Below are positions 35,628-48,054 of a DNA stretch of 64,000 bases, piece after piece (within the stretch, counting starts at the first letter, position 1; every line of letters begins with the position of its first letter). Origin of the DNA: Allocoprobacillus halotolerans (GTDB taxonomy: Bacteria > Bacillota_I > Bacilli_A > Erysipelotrichales > Coprobacillaceae); assembly GCF_024399475.1 (NCBI RefSeq), contig NZ_CP101620.1, positions 310,001 to 374,000 of the forward strand, read 5' to 3'. The notes beneath the pieces were generated by a model, which did no database searches, was not told the DNA's origin, and saw nothing but the letters and a program-made list of their open reading frames with translations. The position numbers and the translations under genes are program-made.

Positions 35628-36553
35628 TCACTTTGTTGTCATCATAATTGTCATCTGTCCATCAAAATCCACTTTGACATCTTTTGGAATCAAGAAGCTA
35701 TCACCAATATGAACCTTCATGCCATTGGCGACGCCTTGACCTGAAACAATCGTGGCTAATTGATAACGTGTATCTAAAAACGTTGCTTTTTCACCAATAT
35801 CCACTTTCATGACTGTAAAAGAATCGTTAGAAAGAAAAGTTGTTTTTGTCATGCCTTGACATTTTTCAATAACGGGTTCAATCACATTTTGCACATCTTT
35901 TGGATCATAAGACAAACATGCAATCGCATCTTCTAGATGCAGTTCACGTTCCTGACCTTGTGCATCTAGGCGATGATAATCATAAAAACGATATGTTATA
36001 TCTGTTGCCTGTTGAATTTCATAGACAATGCTGCCTTTTTTAAGGCATGAAGTAATCCAGCAGGTAAATAGACAAAATCACCTGTATGGACATCTAAATG
36101 GGCAATCAAATCATCCCAACGTTCATCTTGAATATATTGTCTTAAATCTTGTTCATCTTTCGCATGATGCCCATAGACAATTTGTGCCTGTGGTTTGCTT
36201 TCAATAAAATACCACGCTTCATTTTTCCCACATGGATAACCTTTCCTTTTGGCATAGTCATCATTTGGATGTACCTGAATACTCAAATCATCTTCTGGGG
36301 CAACGAGTGAAATAATGACTGGAAACTTTTCGTTTGGACAACCAAATAGTTCCTGATGTTCATTCCATAGTTCTAGCAATGTTTTGCCTTGAAATGGTTC
36401 ACTTAGACAGATGGTTGAAGCCCCTTCCTGGGCACTAAATGACCATGACTGACCTATTCCATCAGGAAAATCATGATATTGAAAATAATCTTTGACCAAT
36501 GTATGTCCCCATAATGCAGGACGGGGAATTGGTTTAAAAAATAATATGTTCAT
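35628..36553 (-). CDS. manA: Mannose-6-phosphate isomerase, class I (frame-interrupted)
   Basis: About 308 residues from ATG 36553 (GGAGGTGGAG). It interconverts mannose 6-P and fructose 6-P with zinc. Seen: FKPIPRPALWGHTL (substrate Arg/Trp region), DDLSIQVHPND (zinc His pair), GKNEAWYFI (zinc Glu), FVYLPAGLLHAL (zinc His). The frame changes near 36040, where TTAAAAAAGGCA needs one more A to continue as KKGSIVYEIQQ. Followed by GH1 3. Confidence 0.9.
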
Positions 36554-36607
36554 TTGCTCCACCTCCACTTTTATTATATAAAATCCTCATTTTTCTTCCA
36601 CAGTTTA

Positions 36608-36630
36608 AAAAGTCATATATTATGACTTTT
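36608..36630. promoter_or_regulatory. Inverted repeat upstream of manA
   Basis: AAAAGTCATA-TAT-TATGACTTTT, ten-bp perfect arms, 55 bp before the manA start; operator or terminator. Confidence 0.5.
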
Positions 36631-36638
36631 GATACAAC

Positions 36639-36658
36639 AAAAAAAGGCATCTTATGCC
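36639..36658 (-). terminator. Terminator of the zinc-ribbon gene
   Basis: GGCAT-AAG-ATGCC followed on the minus strand by seven T. Confidence 0.85.
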
Positions 36659-37133
36659 CCATACATGAATAATGCAAACAATCCCATAATTGTCATAATA
36701 ACTGATAAATAATAACCTAACTTCATCGCATTAACCTGTATTTCAAAACCATATTTTTGTTTTATATAACGATTTGTCTGTTTCGCTTTGGTTGCATGAT
36801 AATCACCTAATAAAGCAAAAACAACAATAATAATACGCATGGCTAAACTTGTCCCAATCCCACTACCAATAAGATTCCAAGGGAAAACTGCACAAATCAA
36901 TGAAATAAGCGCTGCAAATAAAGAAGCTCCAATATAAGGATTTTTAACATCTTGATGTTTGGCTTGTTGTTTTTGTTGCGTTTTGTTTTGTTTATTTTGT
37001 GATTTTTTTGACGTTTTTGTTCCTGATATTTTTGTGCATAACTTTTTTGAGGAACAATCACAACTTCAGTTCCACAATGCTCACAAAATTGAGCATGATC
37101 ATCAATTTTCGCTCCACATTTTCTACAATACAT
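36652..37133 (-). CDS. Zinc-ribbon membrane protein A (frame-interrupted)
   Basis: About 160 residues from the ATG at 37133. N-terminal zinc ribbon MYCRKCGAKIDDHAQFCEHC, a Lys/Gln-rich linker, then two or three membrane segments (IGASLFAALISLICAVFPW, AMRIIIVVFALLG, YYLSVIMTIMGLFALFMYG). The frame changes at an A run near 37005 (CAAAAAAATCAC, one A short). Proteins of this architecture are common in Bacillota; function unknown. Tandem with a second similar gene upstream. Confidence 0.7.
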
Positions 37134-37144
37134 CTCTTGCACCC

Positions 37145-37566
37145 CTATTTCAAAATAACCTGTGATAAATTCACTAAAGCAATAAATAAACTGATACAAA
37201 TACAAACATAAGCATAACTTTTATTGCCACTAGGCTGATAACCTGCTTTTTTATCTTTTCTATCAATCGTTAATGATAAAATACCACAAACAATAGAAAG
37301 CATATAGAAAACAAAACTGATATAAAATGGAAACTTTGTATCTATTTCAATCGCACTCAAAAGAATCGGACATAAAAAATCAAAAATAATCAAACCTCCA
37401 ATCAGTAATGTTAAACCTAAAACAGCCCAATTATTTTTTCTATCATTTTGACGTAATGTTTCCTTTTTTCATTTTGTCTTTGTGAGCCTTCCAATGGTTT
37501 TCCACAATATGTACAAAACTTGGCATCATCAGGTAAATCTTTATAACAATTTGGACATGTTTTCAT
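37145..37566 (-). CDS. Zinc-ribbon membrane protein B (frame-interrupted)
   Basis: About 141 residues from the ATG at 37566. MKTCPNCYKDLPDDAKFCTYCGKPLEG is the zinc ribbon (written as separate CPNC and CTYC pairs); membrane segments follow (AVLGLTLLIGGLIIFDFL, IVCGILSLTI, YVCICISLFIALVNL). The frame changes at GAAAAAAGGAAAC (near 37463), again one A short. Paralogue of the gene downstream, 12 bases away, so probably one operon. Confidence 0.65.
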
Positions 37567-37584
37567 TTATAATACCCTCCTTTG

Positions 37585-37616
37585 AAAAAAGGACTGTGTT
37601 CTTAGACAGCCCTTTT
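37585..37616 (-). terminator. Terminator of PTS IIC 1
   Basis: AAAAGG(A)CTGT / ACAGCCCTTTT imperfect hairpin right after the IIC gene, with A-run on the + side. Confidence 0.65.
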
Positions 37617-37628
37617 CAGTAAATATCA

Positions 37629-38948
37629 TTATTGAGCTTCAGCTTCAATTCTTGCGACTTCAGATTTTTCATAAGCTTTCCAGAATGGATAGAATATAAC
37701 CATACCAATCGCAAAGTTGATAAAGACAATGATAATACCACCAATAGAACCACCATTACTCAAGAATCCTAGAATTGGTGATGGTGTTGCCCAAGGTAAT
37801 GTCATATACATCTTTCCAACAAAACCAATATCTGATAACCAGTAAGTCAAAGCAGCAGTAATTGTATGTGTTAAAACAAATGGAATGATTAAGAACGCAT
37901 TTAAGACAACTGGTAACCCAAACATAATCGGTTCAACAATACAGAATACAGCAGGTGGTAAACAGATTGTTGCTAGTGGTTTTAAGTGTGGTAATTTCTT
38001 GCTTGACATATACATATAAACTAAGATAGGCCAGCATGAAGATACCCATTGAGATAAACGACATAAGTTTGGTGTCCAAGTATATGGTAAATCAGCCACA
38101 GCTGTACCAGCCATAAAGGCAGCATTATTTTCAGCAATCCAAGTATTTGTGAAGGCATTAATAACAGCACCAGTAATGTTGTCACCATGTAAACCACAAG
38201 TCCATAATAATGCAGATAAGAATTGTTGTAAGGTATAAACAAAGACATTATCAGCAGCAGAGAAGATTGGTAATAAGATACTTCCAATTATTTCAGGAAT
38301 GTTGAACCCAGCTAAAGTTCTAATACCCCAACATACAATAGTAATAAAGAAGAATGGAATAATAGCTGAAAAACTATCTGCAACTGCTGGTGGTACACCA
38401 TCAGGTAAAGTAATCTTGATATTGTGTTTATAACAGATACTTGTAATATTGATAGCGATAGCTCCAGCAACCATGGCAGTGATAACTCCAGCTCCACCCC
38501 AATAAGTAATATCAAGAGCAGATGGTAATGTTTCCACTCCTTCAACAAATAATTGTCCAACCGCATCATAGTTCAATAAGACAAAGGCAAAGAATGCTCC
38601 AACGGCACCTGTTGTTTTATTAAAGCCTTTGATTTCAGCGTATTCAGAACCAAATGCAATGACAATGTAAACCGCCATTATACCCATTGACAAGCTATTG
38701 ACTAAGGCAATATCTCCAGCCCAAGGTTTTAAAAATGGCAATAAAGCTGTTTGTGTCAATTGACCATCAGATGCAAAAAGATTGACAACTAAGAAAATAG
38801 ATCCAACCATTGTAACCCCGATTGCGGCTACCATCCCGTTAACCAAAGCACGAACAAATGGAATTTGTCCAAACTTTGTCATTGGACCAGCAATGATATC
38901 AACTTTTTCCATCAATGAATCCATAAAAGACTTCTTTTCAGTAGACAT
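37629..38948 (-). CDS. PTS cellobiose-type IIC permease 1
   Basis: 439 residues, intact, ten predicted membrane segments. TCGLHGDNITGAV is the conserved active-site loop of the lactose/diacetylchitobiose IIC family; MTLPWATPSPILGFLSNGG is a second family signature. It moves a beta-linked disaccharide across the membrane during phosphorylation by a IIB such as that at 25748. The promoter region has a cre-like site and a ten-base C run. The LicR-type activator is divergent and should control it. Confidence 0.93.
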   Translation of the reverse strand: MSTEKKSFMDSLMEKVDIIAGPMTKFGQIPFVRALVNGMVAAIGVTMVGSIFLVVNLFASDGQLTQTALLPFLKPWAGDIALVNSLSMGIMAVYIVIAFGSEYAEIKGFNKTTGAVGAFFAFVLLNYDAVGQLFVEGVETLPSALDITYWGGAGVITAMVAGAIAINITSICYKHNIKITLPDGVPPAVADSFSAIIPFFFITIVCWGIRTLAGFNIPEIIGSILLPIFSAADNVFVYTLQQFLSALLWTCGLHGDNITGAVINAFTNTWIAENNAAFMAGTAVADLPYTWTPNLCRLSQWVSSCWPILVYMYMSSKKLPHLKPLATICLPPAVFCIVEPIMFGLPVVLNAFLIIPFVLTHTITAALTYWLSDIGFVGKMYMTLPWATPSPILGFLSNGGSIGGIIIVFINFAIGMVIFYPFWKAYEKSEVARIEAEAQ

Positions 38949-38981
38949 AAAATTTTCTCCCTTCTTTTAAATTTCAAAACG

Positions 38982-38996
38982 TGTAAACGTTTTCTC
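38982..38996. promoter_or_regulatory. cre-like site of PTS IIC 1
   Basis: TGTAAACGTTTTCTC, 34 bases upstream of the IIC start. Confidence 0.6.
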
Positions 38997-39012
38997 TACG
39001 TTTTTTATTCTA

Positions 39013-39022
39013 CCCCCCCCCC
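39013..39022. repeat. C10 homopolymer tract
   Basis: Ten consecutive C in the intergenic region of a genome that otherwise avoids C runs; 65 bases before the IIC start and close to its promoter. Confidence 0.8.
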
Positions 39023-39134
39023 AACAAATTTCCACATTATGATTTGTCACAATTAATGTCGTTAATTTCACAAAACATGACATATTCTCAATAGAACCGT
39101 CATTTTGTGACTTTTTATTTCCTATTTTTTTGAT

Positions 39135-39150
39135 GAGAAATCGTTTACAC
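39135..39150. promoter_or_regulatory. cre-like site of licR
   Basis: GAGAAATCGTTTACAC, 47 bases before the licR-type start and mirror-like to the site at 38982. Confidence 0.6.
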
Positions 39151-39196
39151 AAATGAGATAATTTGTTATAATCTTGAAGAAAAAGGAGAGTTGTTT

Positions 39197-41139
39197 ATGA
39201 ATTTAAAGAAAAATGAAATAGAAATATTAAAACTTTTATTGACTGCCACTGATTATATTTCCTCTTATGATATTGCGACAGCCACAGGGATTAATCGTCG
39301 TTTAGTCAGAGATGAAATTGCTAGCATTAAAAATATCTTAAAAGAATTGGGTTATGAATTGATTTCTAAAACATCCAAAGGCTATATGATTAAAAATAAA
39401 AATTCAGCTTCTTTACAAGACCTACAAAACTTCATCGAAGAAGCCCAAAAACAACGTGAATCGCTCTTTCCAACACAACCTTGGGAAAGAAGCAACTATA
39501 TTTTAAAACGTTTGATTGATGTGGATGATTATATGAAAATTGATCAATTGGCAGATGAATTACTTGTGAGTCGTTCAACTATTTCTAATGATATTAAAAA
39601 CTGTCGTCATTCTATGAAAAAATATCATTTATCTTTAATTCAAAAACCTAATTATGGCATTAGGATTTTAGGTCAGGAAATCAATAAACGTAAACCTATT
39701 TGTGATTTTCTTTTTACGAATCTTAGACAATCTGAAATGTTTTATGATTATTTAAATTCTTTTGTGATGGAAGCCACATCTTTAGAACATGGAATATTAG
39801 AAATTATTAAAAAATATGATATTGAAATGTCTGATTTTGCCTTATGTGATTTTTTACTGTCTTTATCCGTTACACTTTCTCGTATTCTCAAAGGAAAAAC
39901 AGTTCAAGAATCACCAGATTTATCTTCCATTTCTTTACGTAATGAATTTATTGCGGCTAAAGAAATTGCGGCATTTATTGAAGAAAAAACAGATGTTCAT
40001 CTTAATACTCATGAAATTCATTGGATTGGTATTGAATTGATCTGTAAACGTTCTACCAAAGGACTCACTTTCCATCAAAATCCTACAATTATACGTTTAG
40101 CTGATGAGATTTTAGAAACCATTGCCCAGCAAACTTTATTTTCTTTACATCATCAACCTTTCTATACAACTTTTTGTCTATATGTTGAAAATGCACTCTT
40201 ACGTATTCAATATGATGAAAAAATCAGAAATCCACTTTTTGATGAATTAAAAACAACTTATCCACTTGGCTACTATATGGCTGAGATGACTTCTTCAGTT
40301 ATTGAAAAATACACCCAAAGAAAACTGTCCATGAGTGAATTAGCCTTTTTTGCAGTCATTTTCCATAACGCTATTAATAATCAACCAGATGCAAAAAGAA
40401 AGTCTTATTAATATGTGGTTTAGGTGGTGGTGCGCAAGATTTATCAAGCTATTTCATATTACAACGTTTTGAAAATCAAATTCAGATTGTCAAAACATTG
40501 TCATACTATAAATTACCAGATGAAGATTTATCAGCCTATGACTTCATCATTTCCACTGTTCCCATTCATAAAACACTTTCAATTCCTACACTCAATCTAT
40601 CCCAAATTATTACCAATGATGATCTCGAACAAATCCATACCTTTTTACATTACCAATATCATCAAGATATTCTCAAGACTATCTTTTTGCCTCAACTCTA
40701 TCAAGATCATGTAATTGCTCATCATAAAAAAGATGTAATCAAAGCTTTTTATCATCTTTTAAAACAACAATTTCCTCAAATCAAAGAATCTTTTCAAAGC
40801 CATATGAATGATTCTCAATATCATCAATTCACATTATTTCCTAATCAGGTCGCTTTGATAGCACTTAATAAACCTTTAACCAATAATAATATGTTATCGG
40901 TCTTAATCTTAAATAAAAGCATTATGTGGAATAAAAAAGAAATCAAAATGATTATTCTCTTTTCATGTAGTGATCCACATCATTTTATTTTAAATACACT
41001 CATGGATACATTGAAAAGTTTAACAACTTGCAATGATATTATGGATATTTATCAACATGTTGACTATCCGACTTTTTTAAAAACAATTTTGAAACATGAA
41101 AAAAACTCCTTTAATCAAGGAGTTTCAATCAATTTCTAA
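39197..41139 (+). CDS. LicR/MtlR-type PRD transcriptional activator (frame-interrupted)
   Basis: About 648 residues from ATG 39197 (AAGGAGAG). Order: HTH_11 (about 1-60, TDYISSYDIATATGINRRLV), Mga-like helix-turn-helix (about 85-150), two PRDs (about 160-385) with conserved His in NTHEIHWIG, a IIB-like domain beginning VLLICGLGGGAQDL, and a IIA-like domain at the C terminus with His near IAHHKKDVIKAFY. The frame changes near 40400 at GCAAAAAGAAAG (one A short), between PRD2 and IIB. PTS phosphorylation of PRDs controls activation of the adjacent sugar genes. Confidence 0.9.
41103..41125. terminator. Terminator at convergent ends
   Basis: AAACTCCTT-TAATC-AAGGAGTTT inside the last codons of the licR-type gene. 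Confidence 0.6.
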
Positions 41140-42055
41140 AGTAAAAAAGCAACAATAAATGGAATGGTGACCACAGAAAATAAGGTTGTCATAAAAACCG
41201 TTTTAGCAGCTAAAACCACATCACCATGATATTCAGTTGCAAATAAAACCGCACTATTTCCTACTGGCATGGCTAAATTGACTAAAGTCACACCTTGAAT
41301 TAAAGGGTCTTGAATGAAAAAACAGATAATGGGAAAGGCAATAAAAGGTAAAACAATTTGTTTAATGAATGTATAAGGATAAATAATCCACTCACTGAAA
41401 ATATCTTTCATTCGAATAGAAGCTAATGACGCTCCAATTAATATCATTGCCATAGGAGTTGTCATATTTCCTACACTTTCACAGGCAGATACAAAAAACG
41501 ATGGAAAAGTGATACCAGAAAAATAAATAATGATAGCTAAAATAGAGCTGATAATACCTGGAGAAAGTAAATTCTTAGGTTCTAACTTAATTTTTTCTCT
41601 TGTCCATATCCCATCAGTAAAACACCTAATGTAAAGACTTCTAAGTTAAATAACATATTAAAGATAGCTGTATAAAAAACAGCAGTATTTCCAAAGATTG
41701 CTTTCATCACAGGAAATCCCATAAAGCCTGTATTGGAAAAAATAGTCATAAAAATAAACAAGCCCTGATGTGGTTTTTGAATACGCATCAACTTCACAAT
41801 AATAAAGCTGATAATTGGCAACAACAAATACACAATAGTCGCTACCAAAAGCACATATAAAACAACTGTCTTTGATGTATCACTGCCAGAAAAAACTGAA
41901 GAAAGAATCAAGCAAGGTGTTGTAATTGATAAAACAATGAAATTCAATTTCTTATTCACAGTTTCATCAAGTACACCTTTTTTCATCATCCCATATCCTA
42001 AACTCATCATTAAAAACAATTGAATCATCTGATTCAAAACAACTGTTATATCCAA
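41136..42055 (-). CDS. AEC-family transporter (frame-interrupted)
   Basis: About 307 residues with ten predicted membrane segments in two halves, as in auxin-efflux-carrier family permeases. MSLGYGMMKKGVLDE and IFSNTGFMGFPVMKAIFGN are typical of the first half, MTTPMAMILIGASLA and NLAMPVGNSAVLFATEY of the second. The frame is lost near 41585 at GAGAAAAAATTAAG, where one more A gives KKIKLEPKN and joins both halves. Bacterial members export or import organic acids; the substrate is not evident. Confidence 0.85.
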
Positions 42056-42073
42056 TCTTTTCTCCCCTTAAAA

Positions 42074-44426
<2,353 letters not shown>

Positions 44427-44469
44427 CTTTCATCACCAGCTTTATTTTACTACAAATCATCAGTCTTTT

Positions 44470-44736
44470 TCAAATAAAAGAAAGAAGGGTTCCTATAAAA
44501 GCAATTTCTACTAAAGTCTGTGCCACTTTTTCCGTAATCACAAAACCTGAATCCTTCTTCCAGACACGATACATTCCATATGGAGGAAAGATAAAAACGA
44601 AAACATAAGTTAAGAGTTTATATTTCGTAAAAGGATGAATATCACTAGGATTTGGTTTGTTTAATTCATCTCTTAATTCACGGATATGTGCTTTACGATA
44701 TTCAGTTCTGGCACGACGACTTTTCTTTGTTGCCAT
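44470..44736 (-). CDS. Small membrane protein after PTS IIC 2
   Basis: 88 residues: a basic N terminus (ATKKSRRARTEYRKAHIREL), then one or two membrane segments (YKLLTYVFVFIFPPYGMYRV and LVEIAFIGTLLSFI). Located 20 bases after IIC 2 on the same strand. Not recognised; could be an accessory to the permease or an unrelated small protein. Confidence 0.5.
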   Translation of the reverse strand: MATKKSRRARTEYRKAHIRELRDELNKPNPSDIHPFTKYKLLTYVFVFIFPPYGMYRVWKKDSGFVITEKVAQTLVEIAFIGTLLSFI

Positions 44737-44756
44737 ATAAGTTCCCCTTCCTCTTA

Positions 44757-46064
44757 TTAAGCTTCTACTTTTTGTTTATTACTAATTAAAACGAATGGTA
44801 AATATATAACGAATGATAAACAAATACAAATAAATTGTGTAATCACAGCGCCAATATTTCCACCTGTACCTAACCATGCGATTAACAATGGTGGTGTTGT
44901 CCAAGGTACTGCGTATACCATCATTCCACAGAATCCAATTGTTGTCATAAAGTATGCAAATGTTGCACTAGCAATTGGGGCAAGAATAAATGGAATTGCC
45001 ATCATTGGGTTCAAAACAACTGGTAAACCAAATGTCATTGTTTCATTAATATTGAAAACACCTGGAAGCAATGATAATTTCGCAATTGTTTGATAATCAT
45101 CACGTTTAGAGAAAATCAAAATCGCAACAATTAAACCAATTGTACATCCAGCTCCACCACAAGTTGTAAAGCAGCTAATAAATGTATCATTTAAAATATA
45201 TTGAGGTGTTTGTCCATTAGAAACAGCTTCCGTATTAGCAAGAATAGCTTGTAAAGTTGTTGCCTGATAAACTGGTTTCAAGACATTTGTACCATGAATA
45301 CCAATAACCCAGAAACATGTAGATAAACCAAAGATTAATAAATAACCTGGTAAACCAGTTAATAAACCTGTTAATGGTTTTTGAATCACTGCATTAATAG
45401 CTTCTGAAATTGTATATGAAGTTGCATATTGGAAGATCATACCAAAACCAGACACAATTAAAATTGTAATAACTGCAGGTAATAACAATTCAAATGTTCC
45501 TGCAACATTTGGTGGTACAGAATCTGGCATCTTGATTTTTAATTTTCCACTATTGGCGATACGACAATAAATTTCTACTGAAACCAATGCGGCAATCATT
45601 CCTAAGAATAATCCTTACGCACTTGTAAATTCTCTAGATAAGACGTTTGTAACAACAATAGGATCCCCAACACCTTCAACAGTTGTTGTAACACTTGTTG
45701 TACATAAAGAAACAAAGCTTCCTAAAGCCACTAATGGTGTAATGAATTCATTACGATTAAAATAACGTGCATATTCTAATGCGATTAAAACAACAACACC
45801 AATTGTCATGAAGTTCAATGTTGCATAATTGGCAGCAGTAAACATTGGTGTTAAAAGTTCAAGCCAAGCCATTCCTGGTAACTTTGCTAATGAAATACCT
45901 TCTGTTGTTGTAGAACAAACAACATTAGAAAACAAAGTACAAAACGCACCAGCAATAATAATTGGTAATAATGCTGTGAAAGCATTTTTGATTGCTGACA
46001 TGTGTCTTTGATTAGATATTTTTGAAGCAACGACTAATAAAGCTTCAGAAAATCTATCAATCAT
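44757..46064 (-). pseudogene. PTS cellobiose-type IIC permease 2, nonsense codon
   Basis: About 435 residues. IGIHGTNVLKPV is the active-site loop and VPWTTPPLLIAWLGTGGN the second IIC signature. After residue ~149 (SREFTSA) there is TAA where CAA (Gln) is expected before GLFLGMIAALVSVEIY; the frame is unchanged, so this is a substitution and not an indel. Unless read through or miscalled, the permease is truncated. Followed by a small membrane protein, the RpiR regulator and GH1 4, an ordinary beta-glucoside PTS gene order. Confidence 0.85.
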
Positions 46065-46129
46065 TTCTTATTCCTCCCTTTTTTATTCTCATATGTGCAC
46101 ATTGATAAGATGTCACTATTTTATAAAAA

Positions 46130-46141
46130 GAAAGCGTTTTC
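46130..46141. promoter_or_regulatory. cre-like site of PTS IIC 2
   Basis: GAAAGCGTTTTC, 66 bases upstream of the IIC 2 start; continues the AGAAAGCGTTTTCTC pattern seen at 22817. Confidence 0.6.
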
Positions 46142-46240
46142 TCAATAATTTCAAAAACGTTTGGATATAAATTTCAAGGCAATCGACAAAAAAATAAAAA
46201 TATTGAAAATCATATCCATAAATTGACATTTTGATACAAA

Positions 46241-46272
46241 AAAGAACCAGAAAACCATTGGTTTCTAGTTCA
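46241..46272. terminator. Terminator of mrp
   Basis: GAACCAGAAAACC / GGTTTCTAGTTC imperfect hairpin just after the mrp stop. Confidence 0.65.
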
Positions 46273-46276
46273 ACTT

Positions 46277-47095
46277 TTAAAAGAATTGAATCTGTTTTTC
46301 AAATTCATCCAACCATGATGAATCATAATTTTCAATCATACCCATATCAGATAATTGTGTTAATTCACTGTCTAAAGGCAATTGCCCTAAAATATGTAAA
46401 TCATATTTTTGAGCCACATCCTGTAAATGACTTTTTCCAAATACAAAGATTTTCTTGCCACAATCTGGACACTCTACATAACTCATATTTTCAACAATTC
46501 CCAAAATAGGAATATTCATTGTTTTTGCCATATTAACAGCTTTAGAAACGATCATACTGACAAGTTCCTGTGGACTTGTCACAATCACTATACCATCTAA
46601 TGGTAATGACTGAAAAATTGTTAATGGGACATCTCCTGTACCAGGAGGCATATCGACAAACATATAATCAATATCTCCCCATTGAACATCACTCCAGAAT
46701 TGTTTAATCATTCCCGCTAAAATCGGTCCACGCCAGACAACTGGTTCTTCACTATCATTCAACAAAAGATTTGTTGACATAATGCGTGTTCCTTCAAGTG
46801 ATGTAGCTGGAATAATAGACTCTCCATTAGAATAGATTTGTGTGCCTTCTACTCCAAAAGTTTTCGCAATGGATGGTCCTGTAATATCACCATCTAAAAC
46901 AGCACATCGATAACCAGCACGTTGTTTTAAAACAGCCAATAAAGATGTGATAGAAGATTTCCCAACACCACCTTTTCCACTGACAACGCCAATCACTTTT
47001 TTAATATGGGAATCTTTGTTCATCGGTGCTAAAAAACTTCTTTCTTGACAATCTTCCTGACATGATTGACAATCATGATTACAATCTTGACTCAT
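46277..47095 (-). CDS. Mrp/NBP35-family iron-sulfur carrier ATPase
   Basis: 272 residues. N-terminal Cys cluster (CNHDCQSCQEDC) probably binds a cluster. GVVSGKGGVGKSSITSLLAV is the deviant Walker A, YMFVDMPPGTGDVPL the Walker B region, and MSYVECPDCGKKIFVFG holds the CxxC that bridges the [4Fe-4S] cluster in the dimer. ApbC/Mrp proteins deliver iron-sulfur clusters. Length is typical. Confidence 0.93.
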   Translation of the reverse strand: MSQDCNHDCQSCQEDCQERSFLAPMNKDSHIKKVIGVVSGKGGVGKSSITSLLAVLKQRAGYRCAVLDGDITGPSIAKTFGVEGTQIYSNGESIIPATSLEGTRIMSTNLLLNDSEEPVVWRGPILAGMIKQFWSDVQWGDIDYMFVDMPPGTGDVPLTIFQSLPLDGIVIVTSPQELVSMIVSKAVNMAKTMNIPILGIVENMSYVECPDCGKKIFVFGKSHLQDVAQKYDLHILGQLPLDSELTQLSDMGMIENYDSSWLDEFEKQIQFF

Positions 47096-47118
47096 AATTT
47101 ATCCTCCTTTGTTTTCTA

Positions 47119-47979
47119 TTATGATTCAATATATTCTTTTTTAAACGTAAAGCCACGTCCTTTGACTTCATTTACCTTGCTGACAACCATAAAAGCATGT
47201 TCATCAATATTAAGGACTAAATGATTTAATTTTGGCAATTCACGATTAGAGATAACAGTCATCACAACAGGATATTCATTCTTCATATATCCTGAAATAG
47301 ACTTCAACATCGTTGTGCCACGATCTAATTCTTGGATAATCATCTCATTAATACGTTCATATTCTTTAGAAACAATCATCACTTCTGTTTGAGCTTTCCC
47401 AACAACTAAAACTTTATCTAAAACAATTGTATATGTCGCAACTAATACAATACCATATAAAACCATTTCTCGATTGGTATAAAAGATCTGCATTAATAAA
47501 ATCAAAAAATCAAAAGCATACATAGATACTGAAATAGGAATACCTGTTTTTTTATTAATAATCAATGGCGGTATATCCATTCCACCTGTTGATGCATTAC
47601 ATTTAATGACAATGCCAATCGCACTTCCAATCATAACACCACCAAGTAATGCTGCCAATAATGGATCGCTTGTCATTTGGGTATAACCAATTGTTTTTTC
47701 AAATACACTTAAAATAAATGGATAATAAAAGGTACTGATTAATGTTGTTAGGGCAAAGGCTTTTCCTAAGATAAAAAAACCTAATAAAAACATTAATAAA
47801 TTAAAAACCGATAAAAATAAAGTCATTTGAATACCAAACAAATGGTAAGCACCTATTGATAACCCCGTAGAGCCACCGGTAATTAAGCCATTAGGAACAA
47901 TAAATAATAATACAGCTAAAGCATAAATTGTATTTCCTAAAAAAACACCGGCAATATTTTTGATGAATTTATAATTCAT
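47119..47979 (-). CDS. YitT-family membrane protein
   Basis: 286 residues. Five or six membrane segments in the first ~200 (IAGVFLGNTIYALAVLLFIV, GGSTGLSIGAYHLFGIQM, SAIGIVIKCNASTGGMDIP), then a C-terminal DUF2179 domain (MIVSKEYERINEMIIQELDR, VISNRELPKLNHLVLNID). Family is widespread in Bacillota with uncertain, possibly transport, function. Stands alone. Confidence 0.9.
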   Translation of the reverse strand: MNYKFIKNIAGVFLGNTIYALAVLLFIVPNGLITGGSTGLSIGAYHLFGIQMTLFLSVFNLLMFLLGFFILGKAFALTTLISTFYYPFILSVFEKTIGYTQMTSDPLLAALLGGVMIGSAIGIVIKCNASTGGMDIPPLIINKKTGIPISVSMYAFDFLILLMQIFYTNREMVLYGIVLVATYTIVLDKVLVVGKAQTEVMIVSKEYERINEMIIQELDRGTTMLKSISGYMKNEYPVVMTVISNRELPKLNHLVLNIDEHAFMVVSKVNEVKGRGFTFKKEYIES

Positions 47980-48036
47980 AAATAACTTCCTTTCTACTCA
48001 GGAATCTATTATATCATGTTGAAATAGAAAAGAAAA

Positions 48037-48054
48037 GGTAACAACGCTGTTACC
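48037..48054 (-). terminator. Terminator of the P-type ATPase
   Basis: GGTAACA-ACGC-TGTTACC hairpin right after the ATPase gene. Confidence 0.7.
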
